DNA from: AC-37 sp036389295
GTDB lineage: Bacteria > Actinomycetota > Thermoleophilia > Solirubrobacterales > Thermoleophilaceae
Assembly: GCA_036389295.1 (NCBI GenBank)
Contig: DASVQB010000021.1
Coordinates: 62,001-126,000, forward strand
DNA: 64,000 nt
Direction of reading: 5' to 3'
A program made the position numbers and the translations under genes. Under the pieces are notes generated by a model, which was not told the DNA's origin, did not search any database, and saw only the letters and a list, made by a program, of their open reading frames with translations. This document shows, piece after piece, positions 49,742 to 58,963 of the stretch. The stretch's first letter is position 1. Each line of letters opens with the position of its first letter.

Positions 49742-50358
49742 GCCCTCCTCCTCCCCTCCAGCGACTCGAGCCAGCGCTCGATCCAGTCGAGCAGCTCGGC
49801 GTGGCCCTCGTCGATGCCCTCGAGCCGCTCGAGGGCGAAGCCCTGGCCGAACGTCATCGTGAGCGCCACGAGCGCCTCGCCCGGGAACCGCTCCTCGTCG
49901 AGGCCGTACTCCGCGGCGGCCCGCAGGTAGGCCTCGCGCAGGACGGCTCGCCACTCGGCGTTGACCCTGGCCACGCGCGGCCGCAGGTCGGGGCGACTCC
50001 ACGAGAGCGCCTGCAGCTCCAGCCAGATCTTCGAGTACCCCGCGCGGAGGTCCTCCTCCTGGAAGCGCCACGCGGTTCGCCACTTCTCGATGAAGGGAGC
50101 GTCCGTCCCGTACATCTCGCGCTGGCGAGCGATCAGGCGCTCCGTGAAGCGCTCGAGCACCTGGACGAAGAGCTCGTCGATCGAGCCGAAGTAGTAGTGG
50201 ACCAGCCCCTGGTTGGCGCCGGCCTCGGCGGCGAGCCGACGCGTGCTGACCCCTCCGTGCCCGACCTCCACGAGGAGGCGCTCCGCGGCGTCGAGCAGCC
50301 GCTCGGCGGTCTCGGGGCGGGGCGGCTTCTGCGCGTGGGTGTCGGATGCGGCTTCCAT
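49738..50358 (-). CDS. TetR-family transcriptional regulator
   Basis: A 206-residue regulator. The HTH is ETAERLLDAAERLLVEVGHGGVSTRRLAAEAGANQGLVHYYFGSIDELFVQVLERF; the rest is the all-helical ligand-binding domain. Its stop overlaps the start of the hydrolase-glycosyltransferase fusion gene, which it most likely controls. An exact 12-bp palindrome (AGGCGATCGCCT) lies eight bases upstream of its ATG and is a candidate autoregulatory operator. Confidence 0.92.
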   Translation of the reverse strand: MEAASDTHAQKPPRPETAERLLDAAERLLVEVGHGGVSTRRLAAEAGANQGLVHYYFGSIDELFVQVLERFTERLIARQREMYGTDAPFIEKWRTAWRFQEEDLRAGYSKIWLELQALSWSRPDLRPRVARVNAEWRAVLREAYLRAAAEYGLDEERFPGEALVALTMTFGQGFALERLEGIDEGHAELLDWIERWLESLEGRRRA

Positions 50359-50365
50359 GTGGTTT

Positions 50366-50377
50366 AGGCGATCGCCT
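50366..50377. promoter_or_regulatory. Palindrome upstream of the TetR gene
   Basis: AGGCGATCGCCT is a perfect 12-bp palindrome just before the TetR ATG (complement 50358). An additional CGCCTAA half-site lies next to it. Position suggests autoregulation by the TetR protein. Confidence 0.55.
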
Positions 50378-50492
50378 TAGGCGTATGAATAACAGGGTGT
50401 GGGCCGCGTGTCAAGGGCGTCCGGATCGGGCGGCGAGCGGCGCGCCTCTTGTCGGCTGCGGCGGGGGCGCTCCCGCTGACGGCCGCGCGCGG

Positions 50493-50945
50493 TCAGCCTT
50501 CGAGGCGACGGGCCGATTCGACCAGCCACTCCTTGACCAGCCGCAGCTCGTCCCGATCGAGGTCCGCCTCGATCGTCCGCTCGAGCGCCCGCACGGACGG
50601 CGTCGCCGCCGCGAGCCTGCGCTCCCCCTCGGGCGTCGGGCTGACCTGGCGGATCCTGCCGTGGGTGGGATGCGGCCGGCGCTCGACGAGGCGCTCCCGC
50701 TCCAGCGTGGCCAGCACGCCGTTCATGGCCTGCGCCGTCGTGTTGCAGGCGCGGGCGAGGTCCGCGCCCGAGATCCCGGGCTCGCGCGCGACCACGCTGA
50801 GAGCCGCGTACTGCGCCCCCGTCAGGCCGTGCGCGTGGAGAGCCGCCTCCATCGCGCCGCGGAACGAGTGCCAGGCCTGACGGAGCAGGTAGCCGGTCCG
50901 GCCGTCGACCCCGCGGAAGCCCTCCCCGACCCTCGGCGCGCTCAC
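50493..50945 (-). CDS. MarR-family transcriptional regulator
   Basis: A 150-residue winged-helix regulator. The GTG at complement 50945 is used; a TTG at 50954 would overlap the upstream palindrome. The fold reads LLRQAWHSFRGAMEAALHAHGLTGAQYAALSVVAREPGISGADLARACNTTAQAMNGVLATLERERLVERRPHPTHGRIRQVSPTPEG, with the recognition helix around NTTAQAMNGVLATLE and wing RPHPTHGRIRQV. It is divergent from a SnoaL-type gene across a region with nested inverted repeats, which it presumably binds. Typical ligands are phenolic or antibiotic-like molecules. Confidence 0.9.
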   Translation of the reverse strand: MSAPRVGEGFRGVDGRTGYLLRQAWHSFRGAMEAALHAHGLTGAQYAALSVVAREPGISGADLARACNTTAQAMNGVLATLERERLVERRPHPTHGRIRQVSPTPEGERRLAAATPSVRALERTIEADLDRDELRLVKEWLVESARRLEG

Positions 50946-50953
50946 GGCGGACA

Positions 50954-51013
50954 AGGTATCAGGTTCTTGACTTTATATAAGGTTCCTGTCATTATCACAG
51001 GAACCTGATACCT
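50954..51013. promoter_or_regulatory. Nested palindromes between marR and the SnoaL-type gene
   Basis: Outer arms AGGTATCAGGTTC (50954-50966) and GAACCTGATACCT (51001-51013) are perfect 13-bp inverted repeats. An inner pair AGGTTCCTGT (50980-50989) and ACAGGAACCT (50997-51006) is also perfect around CATTATC. The half-site AGGTTC thus occurs three times. A -35-like TTGACT (50967-50972) and the AT-rich TATATAA lie between the sites, so MarR binding would cover the divergent promoters. Confidence 0.8.
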
Positions 51014-51052
51014 CGGCCAAGCGGGCGACGACGCCCGCGGGAGGACGACGAC

Positions 51053-51493
51053 ATGACCGTCGCGCAGACGACACCCACGCGCATGACCCGGGCGGCGATG
51101 GACGCCCTGGTCGACGGGCACTACCGAGCCGAGGAGGCGGGCGACCTCGACGCCATCGTCGCCGGGTTCACGGCGAGCGCGGAGCACGACGTCGTCGGGC
51201 GGCCCGGAGACCCCCTCCACGGGGGCGACGAGATCGCGGGCTTCTACGACGCGCTGCTGGCCGAGCTCCGCATCGAGCGGTTCGAGCCGGTCCGGCGCTG
51301 GTACGGCGACGACCACGTCGCGGACGAGGCGATCCTGCACGCGACCGCCACCGGGCGCCCCTTCGGCCTCGACGGCCGCGGCCGGCCGGTGCGCGCGCGC
51401 TTCCTGCACGTCTTCGACTTCGGCGACGGCCTGATCAGCCGCGAGAGCGCGTGGATCGACCTCGCGGCGATCCAGCAGCAGCTCGCCGGCTGA
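51053..51493 (+). CDS. SnoaL-like/NTF2-fold protein
   Basis: A 146-residue protein with a good GGGAGG ribosome-binding site. The NTF2/SnoaL fold is indicated by MDALVDGHYRAEEAGDLDAIVAGFTASAEHDVVGRPGDPLHGGDEIAGFYDALLAEL, then FLHVFDFGDGLISRESAWIDLAAI. The family includes polyketide cyclases, limonene epoxide hydrolases and ketosteroid isomerases, as well as binding proteins. It is divergent from, and probably repressed by, the MarR protein at 50493-50945. The ligand is unknown. Confidence 0.88.
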   Translation: MTVAQTTPTRMTRAAMDALVDGHYRAEEAGDLDAIVAGFTASAEHDVVGRPGDPLHGGDEIAGFYDALLAELRIERFEPVRRWYGDDHVADEAILHATATGRPFGLDGRGRPVRARFLHVFDFGDGLISRESAWIDLAAIQQQLAG

Positions 51494-51604
51494 CGGCGAG
51501 GAACTGTCGCCGGGGCTGCCCGCTCGCGCCTACCACCTGGCTCCAGGCCGGCCCGCACGGCTCCGCAGGCGCGTAGGATCGCTGCGACGGGGGACGCGGG
51601 GACG

Positions 51605-54600
51605 ATGATCGGAGCAATTCGCGCTGCACTTGCCGCGGCCGCGCTGGCCGCGGCGCTCACAGCGCCTGCGCTCGCGGCGGACCACGGATTCCCGGGAACC
51701 GATCCGAGCGAGTCGGTGCGGGTCCACACGCCGAACGATCCCGACTTCGACCCGTGCGAGATCGACGACCAGGACGGTGTGAGCTGCGCGAACGTGTTCG
51801 ACCAGGCGCTCGCCCGCTTCGGCTTCGCACCCAAGGCCACCGAGAACGACGCCACCTACAAGAACCCGACCGACCCCCACGTCGTGCGGCTCTCGCAGCA
51901 GAACACGCTCGCGGGTCGGAATGCGTTCGGCCAGGTCGCCGGGGTGTCCGCCGACCGCGCCTGGAAGCACACCCCGGGCGACCCCTCCGTTCGCATCGCG
52001 ATCGTCGACACCGGCATCCAGTGGCACGCGCGCGGGCTGCGCCTGCGGGTGGCGCTCAACAAGGGCGAGCTGCCCAAGCCGAAGAGGGCCGACGACAGCG
52101 ACTGCGCCGAATACGACTGCAACGCCGACGGCGCGTTCAACGTCGACGACTACGCGAACGACTCGCGCGTCCTGAAGACGGCCGGGCAGAGCCTCGCCGA
52201 CGCGATCCTCGACGCGAGCGACCTGATCGCGACCTTCAGCGGGGACGGGGACGGCGACGCCAACGGCTACCCGGACGACATCGCCGGCTGGGACTTCTTC
52301 GACGACGACAACGACCCCTACGACCAGTCGAGCTACACCGACTCCGCCGAGGACCACGGGACCGGCCAGGCGGAGGAGGCTGTCCGCGAGGGGAATGACG
52401 CCGACGGCGACCTCGGCGTCTGCCCACGCTGCCAATTCGTGCCGCTGCGCGACTGGGACTCGTTCGTGCCGGACACGAACTACTTCTCGCAGGGCGTGAC
52501 CTACGCGGCCGACAACGGCATAGAGGTCGTCGAGGGGGCGATCGGCGGGCTCTACAACTCGAAGTACGGGCAGGCGGCGTTCGACTACGCGTATCGGAAG
52601 GGGACGTTCCTGGCGATCGTCTCCTCGGACATCAACAGCGCCAACCACAACATCCCGACGGTCTACGACGAGTCGCTCTTCGTGGCCGGTACCGTCGCCG
52701 ACGTCGAGGGCCTCGGCACCGAGGGCTGGCCGCAGGAGGCGATCGACTTCTTCGCCCCGTTCGGGATCACGCTGCCGTCGAACCTCCCGGTCCAGACCTT
52801 CTTCCGCAACTCGGGGCTGACGCAGTACGGCGGCCACGCGCACATCGTGATGCCGGCGGTCAGTGGCTCGATCGCCACCGGCCAGGCGTCGGGAGCCGCC
52901 GGCCTCATCTACTCGATGGGCCGGAAGAAGAACCTCGACCCGCCGATCGCGCCGAACGAGGTCAAGCAGCTCCTGACCCAGACGGCGGAGGACGTTGTCC
53001 CGGAGAACACGGTCGGAACCGGCGTTCCCGACCCGTCCCAGCCGGGCTGGGACCAGCACTTCGGCTACGGGCGCCCCGACCTCGGGCTCGCGCTCGAGCG
53101 GATCGACCAGGGAAAGATCCCGCCGCAGGTCCTGATCGACTCGCCCGACTGGTTCATGCCGCTGAACGTCGAGCGGACGCCGACCGTGTCGATCGGCGCG
53201 CGCATCTCCGCCCCACGCTCGGCCGGCTACACGTGGTCGCTCCAGTGGGCCGCGGGGATCGAGCCGTGCGAGGCCGACTTCGTGGAGGTCTCCACGGGCT
53301 CGGGCACGCAGCCGCGCGAGGGCGTGCTCGGCAGCATCGACCTGACGGCCGTGCGCGCGAAGCTCGACGCGCGCGCCACCACGACCGCGGCTCCGGGCTG
53401 CAACCCGCCGCTGCCCGCGACCGGCGGGTCGACCCCCGACCCGACCGCTCCGGGCAAGGGACCGGGCGACCGCGACCCGAACGAGCCCGCCTTCACGGTC
53501 CGCGTCGTCGTGCACGACAGCGCGAACAACCGGGCCGAGGACCGCAAGGTGCTGTTCGCCTACCGCGACCCGACCGCGCACACGGGCTGGTCGAAGCACA
53601 TCGGCACCGGCGGCGAGGCCTCGCCGCGCATGTACGACCTCGACGGCGACAACCGGCTCGACACCGTGGTGGCGGACACGAGCGGCGAGCTCTCGGTCTA
53701 CCGCCACGACGGATCGCGGCTGCCGACCTTCAACGACGGGCAGCCCGTGAGCACGCTGCCATACGCGAACGCGCGCGAGACCGACGCCCACGACGCGATC
53801 GGCAAGCCGCTGGAGGTGCTGCGCACGCCGGCGATCGGCGACGTGGACGGCGACGGGGGAGCCGACATCGTCGTCTCGGCCGGCGAGCACGTCTACGCCT
53901 GGGACGCGAAGGGCGACGAGCTGGAGAACTTCCCGGTGCGGCTCGACCCCGCCCATTCCGCCCCCGCGATCCGAACGAGGCAGAACCACGTCAAGCGCGG
54001 GTTCATCGCGTCGCCCACGCTCACCGACCTGAGCGGCGACGGCCGGCTCGACATCGCCATCGCCGGGATGGACCAGTACCTCTACGCCTGGGACGGCGAC
54101 GGCGCCGCGCTGCCCGGCTTCCCGGTGAAGCTGAAGAAGCCCGGCGAGACCAACGCACAGGTGGCCGGCTCCGAGAGCATCAACACCGCCGCCGCAGGCG
54201 ACCTCGACGGCGACAGGAAACCGGAGCTCGTCGTCGCCACCAACGAGGTCGAGGGGGTCAGCGGGGGTCCGAGCCTGCCCGGTGCGCCGAGCCTCGCGGG
54301 CGGCGACGGGCGGGTCTACGCCGTCGACGGCAACGGAGAGTTCCTGCCGGGCTGGCCGATCGCGCCGAACGCGCTGCTGCCGCACATCCTCCCGTTCGTC
54401 GGCCCCGGCGTCGACCACGCCCTCGGCGACCTGGACGGCGACGGCAGCCTCGAGGTGATCGGCAACATCGCCACCGGCGGTCTCAGCGCGCGCGACAAGA
54501 CCGGCGCCGAGCTGCACTCGTTCACCGCGACGCCCCCGGGCGGCGAGCACCAGGACCGCTCGCTGATCGCGAACGCCTTCGACTACCCGATCCTCGCGGA

Positions 54601-56083
54601 CATCGACAGCGTGAGCCCCGGCCCGGAGGTGGCCAAGGCCGGACTCACCCTCCAGGGTGCCGCCAACCTCCTGATCGTCGGCCAGAACCTCCCCTTCAAC
54701 CACGTGCTCCAGGCCTGGAACGGCGAGAACGGCGACGAGCTCGCGGCCTATCCACAGAACACCGAGGACTACGTTCTGCTGTCGAGCCCGGCCGCGGCGG
54801 ACGTGTCGGACGCGCCGGGCAAGGAGCTCCTGCTGGGCACCGGGCTCTACCTGCTGCGCAGCATGAACGCCCAGGGGATCGAGGGCACCGGTTGGCCGAA
54901 GTTCACCGGCGGCTGGATCAACACGGTGCCCGCGACCGGTGACGCGGACGGCGACGGCAAGCTCGAGGTCACCACGCTCACCCGCGAGGGCAACGCGTTC
55001 CTCTGGGACACCGAGAGCCCCGCCTGCGGGACCAACGACGAATGGTGGAGCTCGCACCACGACGAGTTCTCGACGAGCGCGTACGGAACCGACTCGCGGC
55101 CTCCGGGCACCCCGGGCAACCTGACGGCCACGCGCGAGGCCGGGAAGATCGTGCTGAGCTGGGTCGCGCCGGGCGACGACTGGCTCTGTGGGAACGCAAG
55201 GCGCTACCGACTCGTCGGCGTTGACGAGGGCGACGCGGCCGCGCTCGGCCAGAGGCAAACGCGCACGGTCGACGACGTCGCCGGCCGGGAGTCGCTCTCG
55301 GTGATGTACCTCGACGAGGCCGGGAACCCGGGCCACCGCGCCACGGTGGCCGTGCCGCAGCGTGAGGGCGAGACCACCGCCTCCCCGGACGGCGGCACCT
55401 TCGGCGCGCCCGGTGTCGGCCCGGGACAGCCGCCCTCGATCGAGCCGGGCGGCGAGGCCCCGCGGGTGAGCATCGCTGCGCCGGACTACGCGAGCGACAC
55501 GTCGCGTTCCCCGACCTTCCGCGTGAGCTGGCAGGGCGCGGCGCCGGCCGGCGTCGCCGGCTTCGACGTGGACGTGCGCACGGGCGCGGGCGGCTGGCGC
55601 AGCCTCGAGCGCGGCACGCAGGCCACGTCCCGGCTCTTCCGGGGCAGCCCTGGGAGGACGTACACCTTCCGCATGCGCGCGCGCAGCCGCGACGATCTCC
55701 TGAGCGCGTACGTCAGCGACACGACGGTCGTCCCGCTCGACGACCGCAGCCGCCGGCTGGCGTACTCACGGGGCTGGCGCAGGGTGAGCACGCGGAGCGC
55801 CTACGGCCGGACGATCTCGGCCGGCCCGCGCCACTCGAGCGTCCGGCTGCGCTTCCGCGGCTCGCGCGTGGCCCTGATAGCGCCGCGCTCGGCGGCGGGG
55901 GGCCGGGTGGCCGTGCACCTCGACGGGCGGCGCCGCAAGGTCATCCACCTGCGCGGCGCCCCGGGGTCGCGGCGAGTCGTCTTCCGCTCGGGCAAGCTGG
56001 CCCGCACCCGGGTCCACACCCTCACCGTGCGCGTGCTCAGCCGAGGGGTCACCCGCCTGGATGCCGTCGCCGTCCATCGTTGA
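51605..56083 (+). CDS. Very large secreted subtilase (S8) with FG-GAP/VCBS-type repeats and FN3 domain
   Basis: A 1492-residue exported protein. The signal is MIGAIRAALAAAALAAALTAP. The S8 triad is D135 (IAIVDTGIQW), H251 (EDHGTG) and S422, the last in SGSIATGQASGAAG instead of the usual G-T-S-M-A-x-P. The catalytic domain contains an insertion with EF-hand-like D-G-D-G-D-A-N-G-Y-P-D-D (about 214-225), a likely calcium site. Residues about 660-1150 hold FG-GAP-type repeats with D-x-D-G-D-x-x-x-D (YDLDGDNRLDTVVAD, GDVDGDGGADIVVS, TDLSGDGRLDIAIAG, GDLDGDGSLEVIGN) forming a calcium-binding propeller. An FN3 module follows (about 1155-1240), then Ig-like C-terminal segments. It overlaps the convergent oxidoreductase gene by 35 bases. 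Confidence 0.87.
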   Translation: MIGAIRAALAAAALAAALTAPALAADHGFPGTDPSESVRVHTPNDPDFDPCEIDDQDGVSCANVFDQALARFGFAPKATENDATYKNPTDPHVVRLSQQNTLAGRNAFGQVAGVSADRAWKHTPGDPSVRIAIVDTGIQWHARGLRLRVALNKGELPKPKRADDSDCAEYDCNADGAFNVDDYANDSRVLKTAGQSLADAILDASDLIATFSGDGDGDANGYPDDIAGWDFFDDDNDPYDQSSYTDSAEDHGTGQAEEAVREGNDADGDLGVCPRCQFVPLRDWDSFVPDTNYFSQGVTYAADNGIEVVEGAIGGLYNSKYGQAAFDYAYRKGTFLAIVSSDINSANHNIPTVYDESLFVAGTVADVEGLGTEGWPQEAIDFFAPFGITLPSNLPVQTFFRNSGLTQYGGHAHIVMPAVSGSIATGQASGAAGLIYSMGRKKNLDPPIAPNEVKQLLTQTAEDVVPENTVGTGVPDPSQPGWDQHFGYGRPDLGLALERIDQGKIPPQVLIDSPDWFMPLNVERTPTVSIGARISAPRSAGYTWSLQWAAGIEPCEADFVEVSTGSGTQPREGVLGSIDLTAVRAKLDARATTTAAPGCNPPLPATGGSTPDPTAPGKGPGDRDPNEPAFTVRVVVHDSANNRAEDRKVLFAYRDPTAHTGWSKHIGTGGEASPRMYDLDGDNRLDTVVADTSGELSVYRHDGSRLPTFNDGQPVSTLPYANARETDAHDAIGKPLEVLRTPAIGDVDGDGGADIVVSAGEHVYAWDAKGDELENFPVRLDPAHSAPAIRTRQNHVKRGFIASPTLTDLSGDGRLDIAIAGMDQYLYAWDGDGAALPGFPVKLKKPGETNAQVAGSESINTAAAGDLDGDRKPELVVATNEVEGVSGGPSLPGAPSLAGGDGRVYAVDGNGEFLPGWPIAPNALLPHILPFVGPGVDHALGDLDGDGSLEVIGNIATGGLSARDKTGAELHSFTATPPGGEHQDRSLIANAFDYPILADIDSVSPGPEVAKAGLTLQGAANLLIVGQNLPFNHVLQAWNGENGDELAAYPQNTEDYVLLSSPAAADVSDAPGKELLLGTGLYLLRSMNAQGIEGTGWPKFTGGWINTVPATGDADGDGKLEVTTLTREGNAFLWDTESPACGTNDEWWSSHHDEFSTSAYGTDSRPPGTPGNLTATREAGKIVLSWVAPGDDWLCGNARRYRLVGVDEGDAAALGQRQTRTVDDVAGRESLSVMYLDEAGNPGHRATVAVPQREGETTASPDGGTFGAPGVGPGQPPSIEPGGEAPRVSIAAPDYASDTSRSPTFRVSWQGAAPAGVAGFDVDVRTGAGGWRSLERGTQATSRLFRGSPGRTYTFRMRARSRDDLLSAYVSDTTVVPLDDRSRRLAYSRGWRRVSTRSAYGRTISAGPRHSSVRLRFRGSRVALIAPRSAAGGRVAVHLDGRRRKVIHLRGAPGSRRVVFRSGKLARTRVHTLTVRVLSRGVTRLDAVAVHR

Positions 56084-56948
56084 CGGCTCGCTGCGGGCGC
56101 ATCAGCCGTGGCAGGACGTGCGCCGCGACCTCCTCCAGCACCGCCTCGTCGCCCTCGTACCAGCTGCTCGGCCGTGGCCAGTGCGTGATCACGTCCGTGA
56201 AGCCGACCTCGGACGCCCGCCCCACCTGCTCCTCGAAGAACTCGCGACTCGACAACGAGAACCGGGGTGCGGAGTCGAGCATCAGGTAACGATCGCCGGA
56301 TCCCTCGAAGCGAGCCGCGCGGTCGGCGACCGACCGCCACCAGGACTCGAGGTCCTCCGCGCGGCCGCCCATCGTGATCCAGCCCTCACCGAATCGCTCC
56401 GCGAGCCCCATCGACCGGCGCCCGTTGGCCGCCACCACGAATGGCACCCGTGGCGACTGCACGCATCCCGGGGTCGTGCGGGCGTCGACCGCCTCGTAGT
56501 ACGAACCGCGCCAGGTCGTGCGCTGCTCCCGCAGCAGCAGGTCGAGCAGCTCGACGAACTCGGCGAAGCGGTCGACGCGCTCCCTGGGCGAGAGCTCCGG
56601 GCCGCCGAGGACCCGCGCGTCGAAGCTCGGTGCGGCCGCACCGGCACCGAGGCCGAGGATGAGGCGCCCGCCGGAAACGTCGTCCAGCGCCGTGACCTCT
56701 CGCGCGAAGTGAACCGGATGGCGGAAGTTGGGCGAAGCGACGAGCGTTCCCAGCCGGATCGACGAGGTCGCGCTCGCAGCGCTCGTCAGCGTCACGATCG
56801 AGTCGAACCAGCACCCGTCGACGAGGTCGCGCCAACCCAGGTGGTCGTAGGTCCAGGCGTGCGCGAACCCGTACTCCTCGGCGCGCGTCCACCGCGTGCG
56901 CGCGTCGCGCCACCGCTGCTCCGGCAGGATGACGATGCCGACGCGCAC
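56049..56948 (-). CDS. LLM-class flavin/F420 oxidoreductase
   Basis: A 299-residue luciferase-like TIM barrel. The GTG at complement 56948 gives the standard opening VRVGIVILPEQRW; upstream extension is rejected because it has no family features. Further motifs are RAEEYGFAHAWTYDHLGW, IRLGTLVASPNFRHPVHFAREVTALDDVSGGRLILGLGAGA, PFVVAANGRRSMGLAERFGEGWIT and GFTDVITHWPRP. The pattern matches F420-dependent members common in actinobacteria. Its 3' end overlaps the convergent subtilase gene by 35 bases. Substrate unknown. Confidence 0.9.
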   Translation of the reverse strand: MRVGIVILPEQRWRDARTRWTRAEEYGFAHAWTYDHLGWRDLVDGCWFDSIVTLTSAASATSSIRLGTLVASPNFRHPVHFAREVTALDDVSGGRLILGLGAGAAAPSFDARVLGGPELSPRERVDRFAEFVELLDLLLREQRTTWRGSYYEAVDARTTPGCVQSPRVPFVVAANGRRSMGLAERFGEGWITMGGRAEDLESWWRSVADRAARFEGSGDRYLMLDSAPRFSLSSREFFEEQVGRASEVGFTDVITHWPRPSSWYEGDEAVLEEVAAHVLPRLMRPQRAVNDGRRRHPGG

Positions 56949-57097
56949 GCGCCGGAGCGTACCGGCGTGGCCCGGTCCCAGCCGAGCGGCGGGTCGCGGA
57001 GAGCCGTCGCGCTGTCGCTCGACCGCGTCGGCCTTGCCGGACGGCATCGTGTGGGCCGGTGCGGGAGGATCGGGGCCCCGACACGGAGACGAGCTTC

Positions 57098-57475
57098 ATG
57101 GACGACACCCAGGTGGACACGCCATCTCTGCGGGCGCTCCTCGACGCGTTCAACGCCCACGACGTGGACCGGGTGATGTCGTTCTTCACCGAGGACTGCG
57201 TATTCGACATGCCGCGCGGACCCGCGCCGGGAGGGCGCCGTCTGATCGGCAGGCAGCAGGTCCGGGAGGGGATCCGGTCGAGATTCGACGGGATCCCGGA
57301 CATCGAGTACGGCGACGACCGCCACTGGACGTGCGGTGACCGCGGTGTATCGGAGTGGACCATCCGCGGCACCCAGTCGACGGGGGAGCGCATCGAGGTG
57401 CGCGGGTGCGACCTGTTCGAGTTCACGGGCGGCAAGATCAGCCGCAAGGACTCCTTCTGGAAGATCGTCGACTGA
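57098..57475 (+). CDS. SnoaL-like (NTF2-fold) protein
   Basis: A 125-residue protein. The ATG at 57098 has GGAG ten bases upstream and is preferred to a GTG 13 codons earlier. Family features are LRALLDAFNAHDVDRVMSFFTEDCVFDMPRGPAPGGRRLIGRQQVREGIRSRFDGIPDIEY and GCDLFEFTGGKISRKDSFWKIVD. This is a classic SnoaL_2-like form with the conserved D-x-F-x-F-x-x-G-K-I-x-x-x-x-S-F ending. The function is unknown. Confidence 0.9.
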   Translation: MDDTQVDTPSLRALLDAFNAHDVDRVMSFFTEDCVFDMPRGPAPGGRRLIGRQQVREGIRSRFDGIPDIEYGDDRHWTCGDRGVSEWTIRGTQSTGERIEVRGCDLFEFTGGKISRKDSFWKIVD

Positions 57476-57601
57476 CGTCTGCCGCTCAGTCCGTCTGCGG
57501 CGGTACCACGGAGCTCACACCGGCGCGGAGCCGACGAGCGGCACGCGGAGGCCTCACGCGAGCTCCGGCGGCAGGGCCTTCGGCCTGTCGCGGTTGCCCG
57601 C

Positions 57602-58963
57602 TCAGCACACGCAGGGATCGATGACGCGCAGCCTGCTCGCCCAGGCGACGCCCGGGGCCAAATCGAATATGTGAAGGGTGCGGCCGATCGCCGGGTCGTA
57701 CCACGATGGCACCCCCTGTGCGATCGCATACTGATCCACCTTCTCCGCGCGACCGAACGAGCGGTCGACCATGCCCGACTCGAATTGCAGCCCGAACGCG
57801 ATGCTGCCCCCGCCGGTGTCGCCGATGATCATCCCGTACTTGCGGAGGGCCTCGAGGATGACCTTCTTCCACTGGGGAACGGCCAGGGCGCTGATCTCCG
57901 CGGAGGTCATGTTGAGCTGCAGGCGCGCGCCGTTTGGCGGCGCATTCGTCGCCCCGCACTCGGACGCGCCCTTGTTGGCCGGATACACGTAGCCGTACGT
58001 GCACGGGGTGACGGCGAAGAGGGCGTGGTTGATCCTGCCCGCCTCTAGCTGCTGACCGCGGATGGCGCCCGCGAAGCCGCTGAAGTTGGCGCCCGTGCTT
58101 CCTGAGTTGAGGCCGTTGCCGTTGATCTGGACGAGGCCGCCCCACGAGGCACCCAGCGTGCCGCCGGTCCCCGAGGGGGTGTCCGCCTGCCAAAGGTCGA
58201 GCGTCGTAACGCCGTCCGGCTGCACCACCGCCAAGTGCCGGTCGGCGTTCGGGTCATTCATCAGGTATCCCGCCGGCTTCGCGGAGGCGGGGATCCGGTA
58301 CTGCTTACCCTCCGGCGCGCACGTCCCCCATGACATCCGGCAGTGCACCGTGTAGACCGGGTCGGTCGACTTGGCGAAGTAACTCGCATGCTCCCAGTCG
58401 TAGCCGCCGTCGTTGGATTGCATCTGCGCGGGCGCTCCTCGGCTCATCATGTAGGCGACGATGTTCGACGAGTTCGGGTGCAGCTTCGGCGCCGACGGAA
58501 TCCCGACGTTGAAGGGGGCGGAGTCCGAGAACGGCCGCCAGCACGCCGGCGGCCGGGCGCCCGCTGCGAGCGACGACAGAGCGAAGCAGCCGAAACCCTC
58601 GCCCGGCGGCGTGCCGCTCACCACGTTCGACTGGTCGACGAAGGTGTTGCCCCCGCCGGTCGTCCAGCGGTAAGCCTTTACCTGGTATTGGTACGTCCGC
58701 CCGTTCGTCAGGCCGGTGTCCGTCCACGCCGACGTCGGCGTGTCGAGGTACTTCACCCACGTCCCGTCGCGGTAGACGTCGTAGAAGCCCGAGGTCACCA
58801 CGTCTGGCCAGTCGAGCGCAACCTGGCGGTCCGAGGGCTTGGCCGTGAGGCTGAACGTCGCCTGGGCGGTCGGGGCCATGACGAGCGAGGCGAGCACGGC
58901 GGTCGCGGCGAGGAAGGGACGGAGATTGGGGCGCACGGCCCCACCATAAGCCCGAGTGCTCAT
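57602..58963 (-). CDS. Secreted FN3-domain protein, unknown catalytic part
   Basis: A 453-residue exported protein with signal LRPFLAATAVLASLVMAPTAQA. A fibronectin type III domain spans about 37-118 (ALDWPDVVTSGFYDVYRDGTWVKYL...TYQYQVKAYRW). The C-terminal ~330 residues are a single unrecognised domain with six Cys, NDPNADRHLAVVQPDGVTTLDLWQA, INGNGLNSGSTGANFSGFAGAIRGQQLEAGRINHALFAV, YGMIIGDTGGGSIAFGLQFESG, ending in DPCVC. Its motifs recall secreted proteins around cell-wall or polysaccharide degradation, but no catalytic signature is clear. Confidence 0.8.
   Translation of the reverse strand: MSTRAYGGAVRPNLRPFLAATAVLASLVMAPTAQATFSLTAKPSDRQVALDWPDVVTSGFYDVYRDGTWVKYLDTPTSAWTDTGLTNGRTYQYQVKAYRWTTGGGNTFVDQSNVVSGTPPGEGFGCFALSSLAAGARPPACWRPFSDSAPFNVGIPSAPKLHPNSSNIVAYMMSRGAPAQMQSNDGGYDWEHASYFAKSTDPVYTVHCRMSWGTCAPEGKQYRIPASAKPAGYLMNDPNADRHLAVVQPDGVTTLDLWQADTPSGTGGTLGASWGGLVQINGNGLNSGSTGANFSGFAGAIRGQQLEAGRINHALFAVTPCTYGYVYPANKGASECGATNAPPNGARLQLNMTSAEISALAVPQWKKVILEALRKYGMIIGDTGGGSIAFGLQFESGMVDRSFGRAEKVDQYAIAQGVPSWYDPAIGRTLHIFDLAPGVAWASRLRVIDPCVC

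Noticed and set aside
51530..55336. 1268-codon minus-strand frame over the subtilase gene
   Set aside because: The translation is a shadow rich in Arg/Val/Gly; the plus strand carries the complete S8 triad and FG-GAP repeats.
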